Assembly (NCBI RefSeq): GCF_029968095.1 | Contig: NZ_JASCIR010000014.1 | Coordinates: forward strand, 95,552-159,551 | Length of the DNA stretch: 64,000 bases | Reading direction: 5' to 3' | From: Streptomyces solicavernae | GTDB taxonomy: Bacteria > Actinomycetota > Actinomycetes > Streptomycetales > Streptomycetaceae | Shown: positions 31,664-39,251 of the stretch, piece by piece | Layout of the letters: the number at the start of each line of letters is the position of its first letter | How positions within the stretch are numbered: position 1 is the first letter of the stretch | Made by a program: the position numbers and the translations under genes | Notes under the pieces: generated by a model | What the model was told of the DNA's origin: nothing | What the model saw: only the letters and a program-made list of their open reading frames with translations | Databases searched by the model: none

Positions 31664-32839
31664 ATGACTGGCCAGCCCGTTCCCGACGTGCTGTCGCCGG
31701 GGCGTATCGGTCCGTTGGAGCTCCGGAACCGCACCATCAAGGCCGCGACCTTCGAGGGGCGGAGCGACGGCGGGCTCGTCACCGACGCGCTCGTCGCGTT
31801 CCACCGGGAGGTGGCGGCCGGTGGGGTCGGCATGACGACCGTCGCCTACTGTGCCGTCGCTCCCGAGGGGCGCACGCAGTACGACCAGATCTGGATGCGG
31901 CCCGAGGCCGTGCCCGGGCTGCGGCGGCTGACGGAGGCCGTGCACGCCGAGGGGGCGGCGGTGTCGGCGCAGCTCGGGCACGCCGGGCCGGTCGCGAACC
32001 CGCGGTCCAACCGGATGGCCGCGCTCGGGCCGAGCCGGCGGTTCAATCAGCTCGGCGGGCAGCTGACCCGCGCCGCCACCGAGGACGACATCGACCGCAT
32101 CGCCCGGGCCCACGGCACCGCCGCCCGGCTGGCCGTGGAGTGCGGGTTCGACGCGGTCGAGGTGCACCTCGGCCACAACTACTTCGCCAGCTCGTTCCTC
32201 AGCCCGCGGATCAACCGACGCCGGGACGCGTACGGCGGTTCGCTGGAGAACCGCGCGAAGGTGGCCCGCGCCGCGGTCCGCGCCGTCCGGGACGCGGTGG
32301 GTGACCGGATCGCGATCCTGGCGAAGTTCAACATGGACGACGGGGTCGGCGGCGGCCTCTGGCTGGACGAGGCGCTGCACGTCGCCCGCTGGATCGAGGC
32401 GGACGGCAGCGTCGACGCGCTGGAGCTGACCGTCGGCAGCTCGCTGCTCAACCCGATGTACCTGTTCAAGGGGCGGGCCCCGGTAAGGGACTTCGCGGCC
32501 GTGCTGCCGCAGCCGCAACGCCTCGGGGCGCGGCTCCTCGGCGGGCGCTTCCTGCGCGAGTACCCGTACCGCGACGCGTTCCTCCTCGACGAGGCCCGCC
32601 AGTTCCGGGCCGCCCTCGGCCTTCCGCTGGTCCTGCTCGGCGGCATCTGCGACCGGGCGTCCATGGACCTGGCGATGGCGGAGGGGTTCCAGTTCGTCGC
32701 GATGGCCCGCGCGCTCCTGCGGGAGCCGCACTTCGTCGACCGCGTACGGAGAGAGGGCGCGGCGGCGCGCTCGCTGTGCGTGCACTGCAACAAGTGCATG
32801 CCGACCAATTTCTCCGGTACGCGCTGCGTGCTGGTGTGA
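31664..32839 (+). CDS. NADH:flavin oxidoreductase (Old Yellow Enzyme-like), single-domain with Cys cluster
   Basis: 391 residues from ATG with AGGAGG. An FMN TIM barrel of the OYE superfamily: LRNRTIKAATFEGRSDGG (about residues 20-37), HAGPVANPRSNRMAALGPS (about 105-123), and the substrate-proton region VEVHLGHNYFASSFLSPRINRRRDAYGG (about 165-192) with a His-x-x-Asn pair. The C-terminus stops at CVHCNKCMPTNFSGTRC (about 371-387). Four cysteines spaced x2, x2, x9 resemble the 4Fe-4S ligands of 2,4-dienoyl-CoA reductase-type relatives, but the second Rossmann domain of those enzymes is absent. A partner reductase would be needed if the cluster is real. Confidence 0.88.
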   Translation: MTGQPVPDVLSPGRIGPLELRNRTIKAATFEGRSDGGLVTDALVAFHREVAAGGVGMTTVAYCAVAPEGRTQYDQIWMRPEAVPGLRRLTEAVHAEGAAVSAQLGHAGPVANPRSNRMAALGPSRRFNQLGGQLTRAATEDDIDRIARAHGTAARLAVECGFDAVEVHLGHNYFASSFLSPRINRRRDAYGGSLENRAKVARAAVRAVRDAVGDRIAILAKFNMDDGVGGGLWLDEALHVARWIEADGSVDALELTVGSSLLNPMYLFKGRAPVRDFAAVLPQPQRLGARLLGGRFLREYPYRDAFLLDEARQFRAALGLPLVLLGGICDRASMDLAMAEGFQFVAMARALLREPHFVDRVRREGAAARSLCVHCNKCMPTNFSGTRCVLV

Positions 32840-32844
32840 GTGAG

Positions 32845-35214
32845 ATGGAATCAGCCGCCACGGAGAAGCCGGACTTTCCGAGGCAGTTCGCGCGTACGCG
32901 ACGGTTCACGCTCGGGGCGCCGTGCGCCTTCACCGTCGCGCCGGACGGGACCCGCGTGCTGTTCCTGCGGTCGACCAGCGGCACCGACCCGGTGAGCCGG
33001 CTGTGGGTGCACGAGGACGGGGCGGAGCGGGTGCTCGCCGACCCGATGGTGCTCAACGGGGAGGGCCCGGTGCCCGAGGAGGAGCGGGTACGGCGGGAGC
33101 GGGCCAGGGAGTCGTCGGACGGCATCGTGGCGTACGCCTGCGACCGGCACGCGCGCGTGGTGGCGTTTTCGCTCGGCGGCGCCCTGTGGGTGGTGACGCC
33201 CGGGGGCTCTCTGCCGCAGCGCGTGCCGACGGCCGGGCCGGTGGTCGACCCGCGGCCGTCGCCGGACGGCTCCCGGATCGCGTACGTCTCGCGGGGCGCG
33301 CTGCGCGTGGTGGAAATCGACGGTGCGGGCGACCGGGCGCTGGCCGTGCCGGAGTCCGCCGACGTGACGTACGGGCTCGCCGACCACACGGCGGCCGAGT
33401 CGATCGGCCGGCACCGGGGGTACTGGTGGGCGCCGGACGGTACGGCGCTGCTCGTCGCGCGCGTGGACCACGGTCCCGTGCAGCTCTGGTACCAGTCGGA
33501 CCCGGCGCGTCCGGAGCGGCCGCCGCGGGCGTTCCGGTACCCGGCGGCGGGCACCGCCAACGCCGTGACGACGCTGCGTGTGCTGCCGCTGTCCGGCGAG
33601 CCGGTGCGGGTGCGGCTGCCCGCCGCCGCGGACGCCGAGGGGCGGCCGGCGGGCGAGTGGACGGACCCGGCCTTCGAGTACGTCACCGGGGTCGCGTGGG
33701 ACGCGCACGGCCCGCTGGCCGCCGTCCTCACCCGCGACCAGCGCACGGAGTACGTCTGCGCGCTCGACCCGCACACGGGCGCCGCTGAGGTGCTGCACCG
33801 ACGGCACGACGCGCACTGGGTGACCGCCCTGCCCGGCACGCCCGCGCGCACCGCGTCCGGCGCCCTGATCGTGCACCGCGCGGTGGGCGACGCGGACGGC
33901 CTGGAGGTCGACGGGGCCGCCGTGACACCCCGGGGGCTGCATGTACGCGAGGTGCTCGGCACGGTCGGCGAGCGGGTGCTGTGCGCGGCGAGCGAGGACC
34001 CGGAGGAGACCCATGTGTGGTCGTACGAGGCGGGCCGGGGGTGCGAGCGGATCAGCGAGGGCCCCGGCCTGCACACCGCCGTGCCCGGCCCCGGCACGCT
34101 GCTGGTCCTGCAGACCCGGACACCGGACGGCGACACGGTACGGCTGATGCGCGAGGACAGGTTCCACGGGGACCGGCTCCGCGAGGACCGGCTCCGCGAG
34201 GACCGGCTCCGCGCGGGCGTGCGGCGCGAGGAACCGCCGCGCGAGGACGTGCCCCGCGAGGACCCGCCCCGCGAAAACCCACCGCGCGCGGGCGTGCCGC
34301 GCGTGGACCCGCCGCGCGCGGGCGTGCATCACGCGGGCGTCCAGGTGGGGCGGATCGAGTCGGTCGCGGCGCGTCCCGTGGTGCGGCACGCGCCCGTGCA
34401 ACTCCGGCTCAGCAAGCGGGAGTTGCGCGGGCGGCTGTTCCTGCCGAGGGGGTACGAGCCCGGCTGCGGGCGGCTTCCGGTGCTGCTCAGCCCGTACTCG
34501 GGGCCCGGCGTGCAGCTCGTCGTGCGGGCGCCCAGCTGGCCGTCGGCCGTGTGCCAGTGGTTCGCCGACCAGGGCTTCGCGGTCCTCGTCACGGACGGGC
34601 GGGGCACTCCCGGGCGCGGCAGGGCGTGGGAACGGGCCGTCCACGGGGACCAGTTGACGCCCGTCCTCGACGACCAGGTGGACGCGCTGCACGCGGCGGC
34701 GGAGCGGCACCCGTACCTCGACCTCGGCCGGGTGGCGATCCGCGGCTGGTCGTTCGGCGGCTATCTGGCCGCCGGGGCGGTGCTGTTGCGGCCGGACGTG
34801 TTCCATGCGGCTGTCGCGGGTGCGGCCACGGCCGACCAGCGGCTGTACGACACGTACTGGAAGGAGCGCTTCCTGGGACACCCGGGCGTGCGGCCCGACC
34901 TCTACGATGCCGCCTCACTCCCCACGCATGCTCACCGCCTCACGCGCCCCCTGCTGCTCGTCCATGGCCTCGCCGACGACAATGTGGTGGTCGCACACAT
35001 GCTGCGGTTTTCGGCGGCGCTGCTCGCGGCCGGCCGCCCGCATGCGGTGCTCCCGCTGGCCACGGCGACGCACGGCGCGAACGGCGAGGGCGTGGCCGAC
35101 ATGCTGCTGCGGCACGAGCTCGCGTTCCTGCGGACGTCGTTGAACGCAAGGGTCACATCGGCGGGGCGACCCGTGCGTCCGCTGGATTTCACGGCGCGGG
35201 CATTGGAACGTTGA
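32845..35214 (+). CDS. S9 family peptidase (prolyl oligopeptidase/DPP4-like)
   Basis: 789 residues from ATG 32845 (GTG 32836 overlapping the upstream stop is possible). An N-terminal beta-propeller (about residues 1-470) carries a DPP4-type SADVTYGLADHTAAESIGRHRGYWWAPDGTALL block. The C-terminal alpha/beta-hydrolase has Ser in GWSFGGYLA (about 634), Asp in VHGLADDNVV (about 712) and His in ATHGANGEG (about 743). Between the domains (about residues 437-500) is an Arg/Glu/Pro-rich repeat, REDRL and PPRED types, not found in ordinary family members. No signal peptide: cytosolic. It is likely cotranscribed with the preceding gene. Confidence 0.9.
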   Translation: MESAATEKPDFPRQFARTRRFTLGAPCAFTVAPDGTRVLFLRSTSGTDPVSRLWVHEDGAERVLADPMVLNGEGPVPEEERVRRERARESSDGIVAYACDRHARVVAFSLGGALWVVTPGGSLPQRVPTAGPVVDPRPSPDGSRIAYVSRGALRVVEIDGAGDRALAVPESADVTYGLADHTAAESIGRHRGYWWAPDGTALLVARVDHGPVQLWYQSDPARPERPPRAFRYPAAGTANAVTTLRVLPLSGEPVRVRLPAAADAEGRPAGEWTDPAFEYVTGVAWDAHGPLAAVLTRDQRTEYVCALDPHTGAAEVLHRRHDAHWVTALPGTPARTASGALIVHRAVGDADGLEVDGAAVTPRGLHVREVLGTVGERVLCAASEDPEETHVWSYEAGRGCERISEGPGLHTAVPGPGTLLVLQTRTPDGDTVRLMREDRFHGDRLREDRLREDRLRAGVRREEPPREDVPREDPPRENPPRAGVPRVDPPRAGVHHAGVQVGRIESVAARPVVRHAPVQLRLSKRELRGRLFLPRGYEPGCGRLPVLLSPYSGPGVQLVVRAPSWPSAVCQWFADQGFAVLVTDGRGTPGRGRAWERAVHGDQLTPVLDDQVDALHAAAERHPYLDLGRVAIRGWSFGGYLAAGAVLLRPDVFHAAVAGAATADQRLYDTYWKERFLGHPGVRPDLYDAASLPTHAHRLTRPLLLVHGLADDNVVVAHMLRFSAALLAAGRPHAVLPLATATHGANGEGVADMLLRHELAFLRTSLNARVTSAGRPVRPLDFTARALER
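34153..34343 (+). repeat. 15-bp in-frame repeats in the S9 peptidase linker
   Basis: Tandem 15-bp units coding REDRL, followed by diverged units coding PREDV, PREDP, PRENP, PRAGV and PRVDP. The stretch lies at the junction between propeller and hydrolase domain. Units keep the frame, as expected for slippage tolerated inside a loop. Confidence 0.9.
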
Positions 35215-35366
35215 ACCACATCGGCGTTGAACGACACCGGGGAGTGCGTCGTACACCTCGTCAGAGCCCGGTCGACGGGCCGCTCCCCCGGCGTGCGCCC
35301 CGCGCCGGCCGCCCGTACCGGATCCGCGCAACGCCCCGTACCGCACACCCCGCAATGGAGGATGGC

Positions 35367-35870
35367 ATGGCCGCATCGCAGGACACCCCTCGCCTGGACC
35401 CCGCCCGGCGCACCGTCGTGGCAGCCGTGGGCGCCGCAGGGCTCGCCGCAGCCGTGACGGCGTGCGGCGGTTCGGACGACTCCGGACCCGGCTCCGAGGA
35501 GACCCCCACCGGGGGCGCGGACACGGGCGCTCCCACCGACGGCGCGACGGAGGAGACGGGCGGCGACACCGGCGGCTCGGGCGGCGCCCCGCTCGCCAAG
35601 ACCTCCGACATCCCCGAAGGCGGCGGCAAGATCTTCAAGGACGAGACGGTCGTCGTCACCCAGCCGACCGCCGGCGACTTCAAGGCCTTCTCGGCCACCT
35701 GCACGCACCAGGGCTGTGTCGTACGGAGCGTCTCGGGCGGCACCATCAACTGCGCGTGCCACGGCAGCAAGTTCGCGGTGGCGGACGGCAGCGTGGCGAA
35801 CGGCCCGGCGACCCGCCCGCTGCCCAGCGCGAAGATCGAGGTCTCGGGCGACGAGATCCGGCTGGCCTGA
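35367..35870 (+). CDS. Rieske [2Fe-2S] lipoprotein
   Basis: 167 residues from the ATG with GGAGG five bases upstream. The N-terminus has a twin-arginine pair (PARRTVVAAVGAAGLAAAVTAC) and a possible lipobox ending at Cys33, so export by Tat with lipid anchoring is likely. A Gly/Thr/Glu-rich linker follows, then the Rieske fold with both ligand boxes, CTHQGC (about residue 113) and CACHGS (about 130). Such small exported Rieske proteins are common in Streptomyces. Their partner is unknown; they may hand electrons to secreted oxidoreductases. The next bases form a hairpin terminator. Confidence 0.9.
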   Translation: MAASQDTPRLDPARRTVVAAVGAAGLAAAVTACGGSDDSGPGSEETPTGGADTGAPTDGATEETGGDTGGSGGAPLAKTSDIPEGGGKIFKDETVVVTQPTAGDFKAFSATCTHQGCVVRSVSGGTINCACHGSKFAVADGSVANGPATRPLPSAKIEVSGDEIRLA

Positions 35871-35888
35871 CGGGCCTGCGGGACGGAC

Positions 35889-35918
35889 GCGGGAGAGGCC
35901 CCGTCGGACCTCTCCCGC
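35889..35918 (+). terminator. hairpin terminator after the Rieske gene
   Basis: A 10-bp perfect stem, GCGGGAGAGG (35889-35898) with CCTCTCCCGC (35909-35918), and a 10-base loop. It lies 19 bases after the Rieske stop and is followed by a C-rich tract rather than a U tract. Confidence 0.75.
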
Positions 35919-35936
35919 CCCACCCGCCCCTTCACA

Positions 35937-35968
35937 CCCCCTGGCCCCCTGGCCCCCTGGCCCCCTGG
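35937..35968. repeat. 8-bp x4 tandem repeat at a convergent junction
   Basis: Four copies of CCCCCTGG between the Rieske terminator and the stop codon of the convergent isochorismatase gene (35976-35978). The unit contains no stop codon. Confidence 0.9.
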
Positions 35969-35975
35969 CATCCCT

Positions 35976-36623
35976 CTAGCGCTCCGCTTGAGGCTCCCGT
36001 TTCCAAGTCCTCAGCACGTCCTCCGTGGCCGTGACCGTCGCGACGAGCGACAGCGTGTTGCGGATCATCACAGGCGTGTAATCGGACGGCACCCCCGCGA
36101 TCGCATCGGCCGGCACGACCGCCGTGTAGCCCAGGTTGACCGCGTCGAACACCGCGTTGGGGATGGCCACGTTGGTCGAGACGCCGGTGACGACCAGGGT
36201 GCGGCAGCCGAGGTTGCGCAGCAGCGGGTCGACGTCGGTGCCCGCGACCGGCGAGAGCCCGTGCAGCCGCCGTACGACGAAATCCTCCTCGGCGACCTCG
36301 ATCGGCGGCGCCACCCGCACCGCGCGCGTACCGGACAACTGCTGCACCGGCAGCCGCTCCGCCGCGCGGAAGAGCCGGGCGTTGCGCCCCGCGCCCCGGC
36401 CGTCGGGGCGCCGCTCCGCCACCGCGTGCAGCACCTGGACGGAGGCGGCGTGCGCGGCCGCGACCAGGCGCGCGACGTTGCCGAGCGCCCCTGACTCCCG
36501 GGCCTCGCGGGCGAGTTCGGGCAGCGCGCTGTCCTCGCCGACGACACCCTGCTGGCACTCGACGGTGAGCAGCGCGGTGGTGGCGGGGTCGAGCAGTTCG
36601 GCGAGCTGTGCGCTGGACGGCAT
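35976..36623 (-). CDS. isochorismatase-family cysteine hydrolase
   Basis: 215 residues from the ATG at 36623, preceded by GGGGGA. The fold is alpha/beta with TTALLTVECQQGVVG (about residues 15-29; the usual catalytic Asp of the LLVIDxQ motif is Glu here), the cis-peptide and Lys/Arg region RRLHGLSPVAGTDVDPLL and VVTGVSTNVAIPNAVFDAVNLGY (about 154-176). The catalytic Cys that normally stands in the G(V)xTxxCV motif is replaced: STNVAI has no Cys. Both key positions differ, so it may be inactive as a hydrolase or use another chemistry. Divergent from the next PNPOx-like gene. Confidence 0.85.
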   Translation of the reverse strand: MPSSAQLAELLDPATTALLTVECQQGVVGEDSALPELAREARESGALGNVARLVAAAHAASVQVLHAVAERRPDGRGAGRNARLFRAAERLPVQQLSGTRAVRVAPPIEVAEEDFVVRRLHGLSPVAGTDVDPLLRNLGCRTLVVTGVSTNVAIPNAVFDAVNLGYTAVVPADAIAGVPSDYTPVMIRNTLSLVATVTATEDVLRTWKREPQAER

Positions 36624-36760
36624 GGTTCCCCCTGTCGCTGGCCTCGGATGCGGCGGAGGGTAGCCCCCATTGCGTACCGGTGGAAGAGCGTTCATGATTT
36701 CCTGATGCATAGTCAGTTGTGGGGTCACGGCTGGCTTCCGGCGAGAGGGAGGACGGACCC

Positions 36761-37231
36761 ATGGCCGGTACGCAGCGCAGGGGCCGCAAGATCATGATGA
36801 CGCCGGACGAGCGTGACGCGTTCCTCGCGGAGCAGCGCACCTGCCGGGTCGCGACGGTCGCGGCGGACGGCGCCCCGCACGCCGGCACGCTCTGGTTCGC
36901 CTGGGACGGATCGGCGCTGTGGCTGTACTCGATCACCCGCAGCAAGCGCTGGTCCGACCTGCGCCACGACCCGCGCATCGCGGTGGTGGTCGACGCGGGC
37001 GAGGAGTACGGGGAGCTGCGCGGGGTGGAGCTGTCCGGCAGCGTCGAGTTCGTGGGCGAGGCGCCGCGCACGGGTGAGCCGTGTCCCGAACTGGCCGTTC
37101 CGGAGAAGCTGTTCGCCCGGAAGCTGTTCGGCATGGACGTGATGCCGCACGACGGCCGCCACGCTTGGGTCCGCCTCGCGCCGGATTCGATCGTGTCCTG
37201 GGACTTCCGCAAGCTGACCGCACTGAGGTGA
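36761..37231 (+). CDS. pyridoxamine 5'-phosphate oxidase-fold (F420/FMN-binding) protein
   Basis: 156 residues from the ATG with GGGAGG upstream. The split-barrel signature is TCRVATVAADGAPHAGTLWFAWDGSALWLYSITRSKRWSDLRHDPRIAVVVD (about residues 27-78). The RSKRW-DL-HDPR box is typical of F420-dependent or flavin-dependent reductases of the PNPOx-like family. The protein probably reduces small oxidised molecules; no substrate is evident. It stands alone, divergent from the isochorismatase-like gene, and converges on the LysR gene 26 bases away. Confidence 0.85.
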   Translation: MAGTQRRGRKIMMTPDERDAFLAEQRTCRVATVAADGAPHAGTLWFAWDGSALWLYSITRSKRWSDLRHDPRIAVVVDAGEEYGELRGVELSGSVEFVGEAPRTGEPCPELAVPEKLFARKLFGMDVMPHDGRHAWVRLAPDSIVSWDFRKLTALR

Positions 37232-37257
37232 GCCCATAGCCGGCGGCGGCCCGCCAC

Positions 37258-38160
37258 CTAAGCGATCGATTCCCCCGCCTCCTTGAGGGCCGTGACCGCC
37301 GCGCGGATCGACGGTCTTCGGTCGGCGTCCGCGCGCCACACCGCGTACACATGACGCCGCACGCCCTGCCGCACCGGCACCACGCTCACCCCCTCCGGCA
37401 GCAGGCCGCGCCCCAGGCGCGGGGTGATGCACACGCCCAGTCCGGCGGCGACGAAGGCGAGTTGGGTGTGGTGCTCCTCGGCGAAGTGCCGGACCCGCGG
37501 CTCTATGTCCTTGGCGCGCAGGGTGTAGAGCAGCCAGTCCGCGCAGTACGCGCCATCGGGCCAGGAGATCCAGTCCTCGCCGGCCAGCTCCTCCAGGGCG
37601 ATCTCCGCGCGGGTGGCGAGCGGGTGCCGCGCAGGCAGCACCACGTCCGCCGGGTCGTCGAGCAGCGGGGCCTTCGCCAGGCCGTCGGGCACCGGCAGCG
37701 GCTTGTTGTACCAGTCGAGCACCACCGCCAGGTCCAGGTCCCCGCGGACCACCGCCGCTGCGCCCTCCTCCGGCTCCAACTCCCTTGATCTGACCCGCAG
37801 TCCGGGGTGCTCCTGGCGCAGCGCCACCAGGGCCGCGGGGAACAGCCCGCGCGCGGCGGTGGGGAACGCGGCGATCCGCAGCTCGCCGACGGCCCGGCCG
37901 AGCTGCGCCTCCAGGTCCGACTGGGCCAGCTCGACCTGCGACAGGATCCGGCCCGCGTGGTCCGCGAGGAGCTGCCCGGCGTCGGTGAGGCGGATGCCGC
38001 GGCCGTTCTTGGCGAGCAGCTGCTGGCCCACCTCGCGCTCCAGCTTGGTCATCTGCTGCGAGACGGCCGAGGTCGTCACATGGAGCCCGGCGGCGGCCTT
38101 GCTCACCGAGCCGTGCCGGGCCAGGGCGTCGAGGGTGCGCAGGCGCTCCAGATTCAACAT
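37258..38160 (-). CDS. LysR family transcriptional regulator
   Basis: 300 residues from the ATG at 38160. The helix-turn-helix is MLNLERLRTLDALARHGSVSKAAAGLHVTTSAVSQQMTKLEREVG (residues 1-45). The effector domain starts near residue 88 (GELRIAAFPTAARGLFPAAL). The gene is divergent from a DMT-type exporter with 74 bases between the starts, the standard layout for a LysR that controls its neighbour. An inverted repeat AAGCAAT/ATTGCTT lies in this gap. Confidence 0.93.
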   Translation of the reverse strand: MLNLERLRTLDALARHGSVSKAAAGLHVTTSAVSQQMTKLEREVGQQLLAKNGRGIRLTDAGQLLADHAGRILSQVELAQSDLEAQLGRAVGELRIAAFPTAARGLFPAALVALRQEHPGLRVRSRELEPEEGAAAVVRGDLDLAVVLDWYNKPLPVPDGLAKAPLLDDPADVVLPARHPLATRAEIALEELAGEDWISWPDGAYCADWLLYTLRAKDIEPRVRHFAEEHHTQLAFVAAGLGVCITPRLGRGLLPEGVSVVPVRQGVRRHVYAVWRADADRRPSIRAAVTALKEAGESIA

Positions 38161-38234
38161 GTAAGCAATACTACGCAGTCCCACTGACAAATTCTCGCTT
38201 GTTCTACGAAATTGCTTCGGTCATCGTGAGAGGC
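38161..38234. promoter_or_regulatory. divergent LysR/DMT promoter region with inverted repeat
   Basis: The 74-bp gap is AT-richer than its surroundings. AAGCAAT (38163-38169) and its exact complement ATTGCTT (38211-38217) are 48 bp apart and lie next to similar CTACG sequences (38171 and 38204), suggesting two half-sites for the LysR protein on either side of the promoters. Confidence 0.5.
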
Positions 38235-39215
38235 ATGGCTTCCGTCACCACGCGCCGCACCACCTCCCGCACCGCTCCCCCTCCCCCTCCCCCACCGGCC
38301 TCCGCGCCGGCCGAAGGGCGCACCCGTCCCGCCCTGGACTGGCGCATCCGTTTCGCCGCGCTCACTCTGGTGTGGGGTTTCAGCTTCCTGCTCATCAAGG
38401 TGGGTACGCAGGGCTTCGCGCCGTTCCAAGTCACGTTCGGGCGGCTGCTGTTCGGGAGCGCGGTGCTCGGGGTGGCGCTCGCGGTCAAGCGGGAGCGGCT
38501 GCCTCGCGGGCTGCGGACCTGGGGCCATCTGGCCGTGGCGGGGCTGCTCCTGAACGCCCTGCCGTTCTCCCTGTTCGCCTACGCGGAACTGACCATCCCG
38601 TCGACGCTGGCGGGCATCTGCAACGCCACCTCACCGCTGTGGGGCATGATCCTGTCGCTCGTCGCGCTCTCCGAGGACCGGCCGACGCGGCGCCGGGTGG
38701 CGGGGCTCGGGCTCGGCTTCCTCGGGGTGCTCACGGTGCTCGGCGCCTGGCAGGGCTTCAGCGGCCTGGACGTGCGGGGCACGGCGCTGGCACTGCTGGC
38801 CTCCCTGAGCTACCCGGTCGGCTGGATCTACGTCCGCCGCACGCTCGCGGGGAACCCGCACTCGAACCTGTCCCTCACGGGCGGCCAGCTGCTCCTCGCC
38901 ACGGCCCAACTGGCCGTCGTCACCCCACTGTTCACGTCCCTCCCGGCCCGCCTGCCGCTTGTCCCGCTGCTCGCGGTCGCCGCGCTCGGCGCCCTGGGGA
39001 CTGGGCTCGCCGTGCTGCTGCAGTTCGGCCTTGTCTCCGAGGTGGGGCCGACGACGGCCCAGATGGTCACGTACTTCATCCCGGTGATCGCGACCGCCGC
39101 GGGCGTCGCCCTGCTCGGCGAGCCGCTGACGTGGTCCACGCCGGTGGGTGCGCTGATCGTCATCGCGGGCGCGGCGCTGACGCAGTCGCGGGCGCGCCGG
39201 TCAGCACGCCGCTGA
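38235..39215 (+). CDS. EamA/DMT family exporter
   Basis: 326 residues from ATG 38235; in-frame starts at 38199 and 38226 are possible. A Pro-rich N-terminus precedes ten hydrophobic helices in two EamA repeats. The first repeat starts RFAALTLVWGFSFLLIKVGTQGFAPFQVTFGRLLFG (about residues 35-70) and the second near ALALLASLSYPVGWIYVRRTLA (about 185-206). Such proteins export amino acids or other metabolites. Likely controlled by the divergent LysR. It ends against a perfect 14-bp hairpin shared with the convergent MocR gene. Confidence 0.9.
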   Translation: MASVTTRRTTSRTAPPPPPPPASAPAEGRTRPALDWRIRFAALTLVWGFSFLLIKVGTQGFAPFQVTFGRLLFGSAVLGVALAVKRERLPRGLRTWGHLAVAGLLLNALPFSLFAYAELTIPSTLAGICNATSPLWGMILSLVALSEDRPTRRRVAGLGLGFLGVLTVLGAWQGFSGLDVRGTALALLASLSYPVGWIYVRRTLAGNPHSNLSLTGGQLLLATAQLAVVTPLFTSLPARLPLVPLLAVAALGALGTGLAVLLQFGLVSEVGPTTAQMVTYFIPVIATAAGVALLGEPLTWSTPVGALIVIAGAALTQSRARRSARR

Positions 39216-39251
39216 GGCAGGCGCGCCGTCACCCGTAACGGCGCGCCTGCC
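39216..39251. terminator. bidirectional terminator between DMT exporter and MocR gene
   Basis: A perfect 14-bp inverted repeat (39216-39229 with 39238-39251) and an 8-base loop. It starts immediately after the exporter stop (39213-39215), and the minus-strand MocR stop codon is in its loop, so the last MocR codons form one arm. Confidence 0.85.

Noticed and set aside
38163..38217. Transposon terminal inverted repeats (AAGCAAT/ATTGCTT)
   Set aside because: Only 7 bp, 48 bp apart, between divergent LysR and target starts; an operator is more likely.
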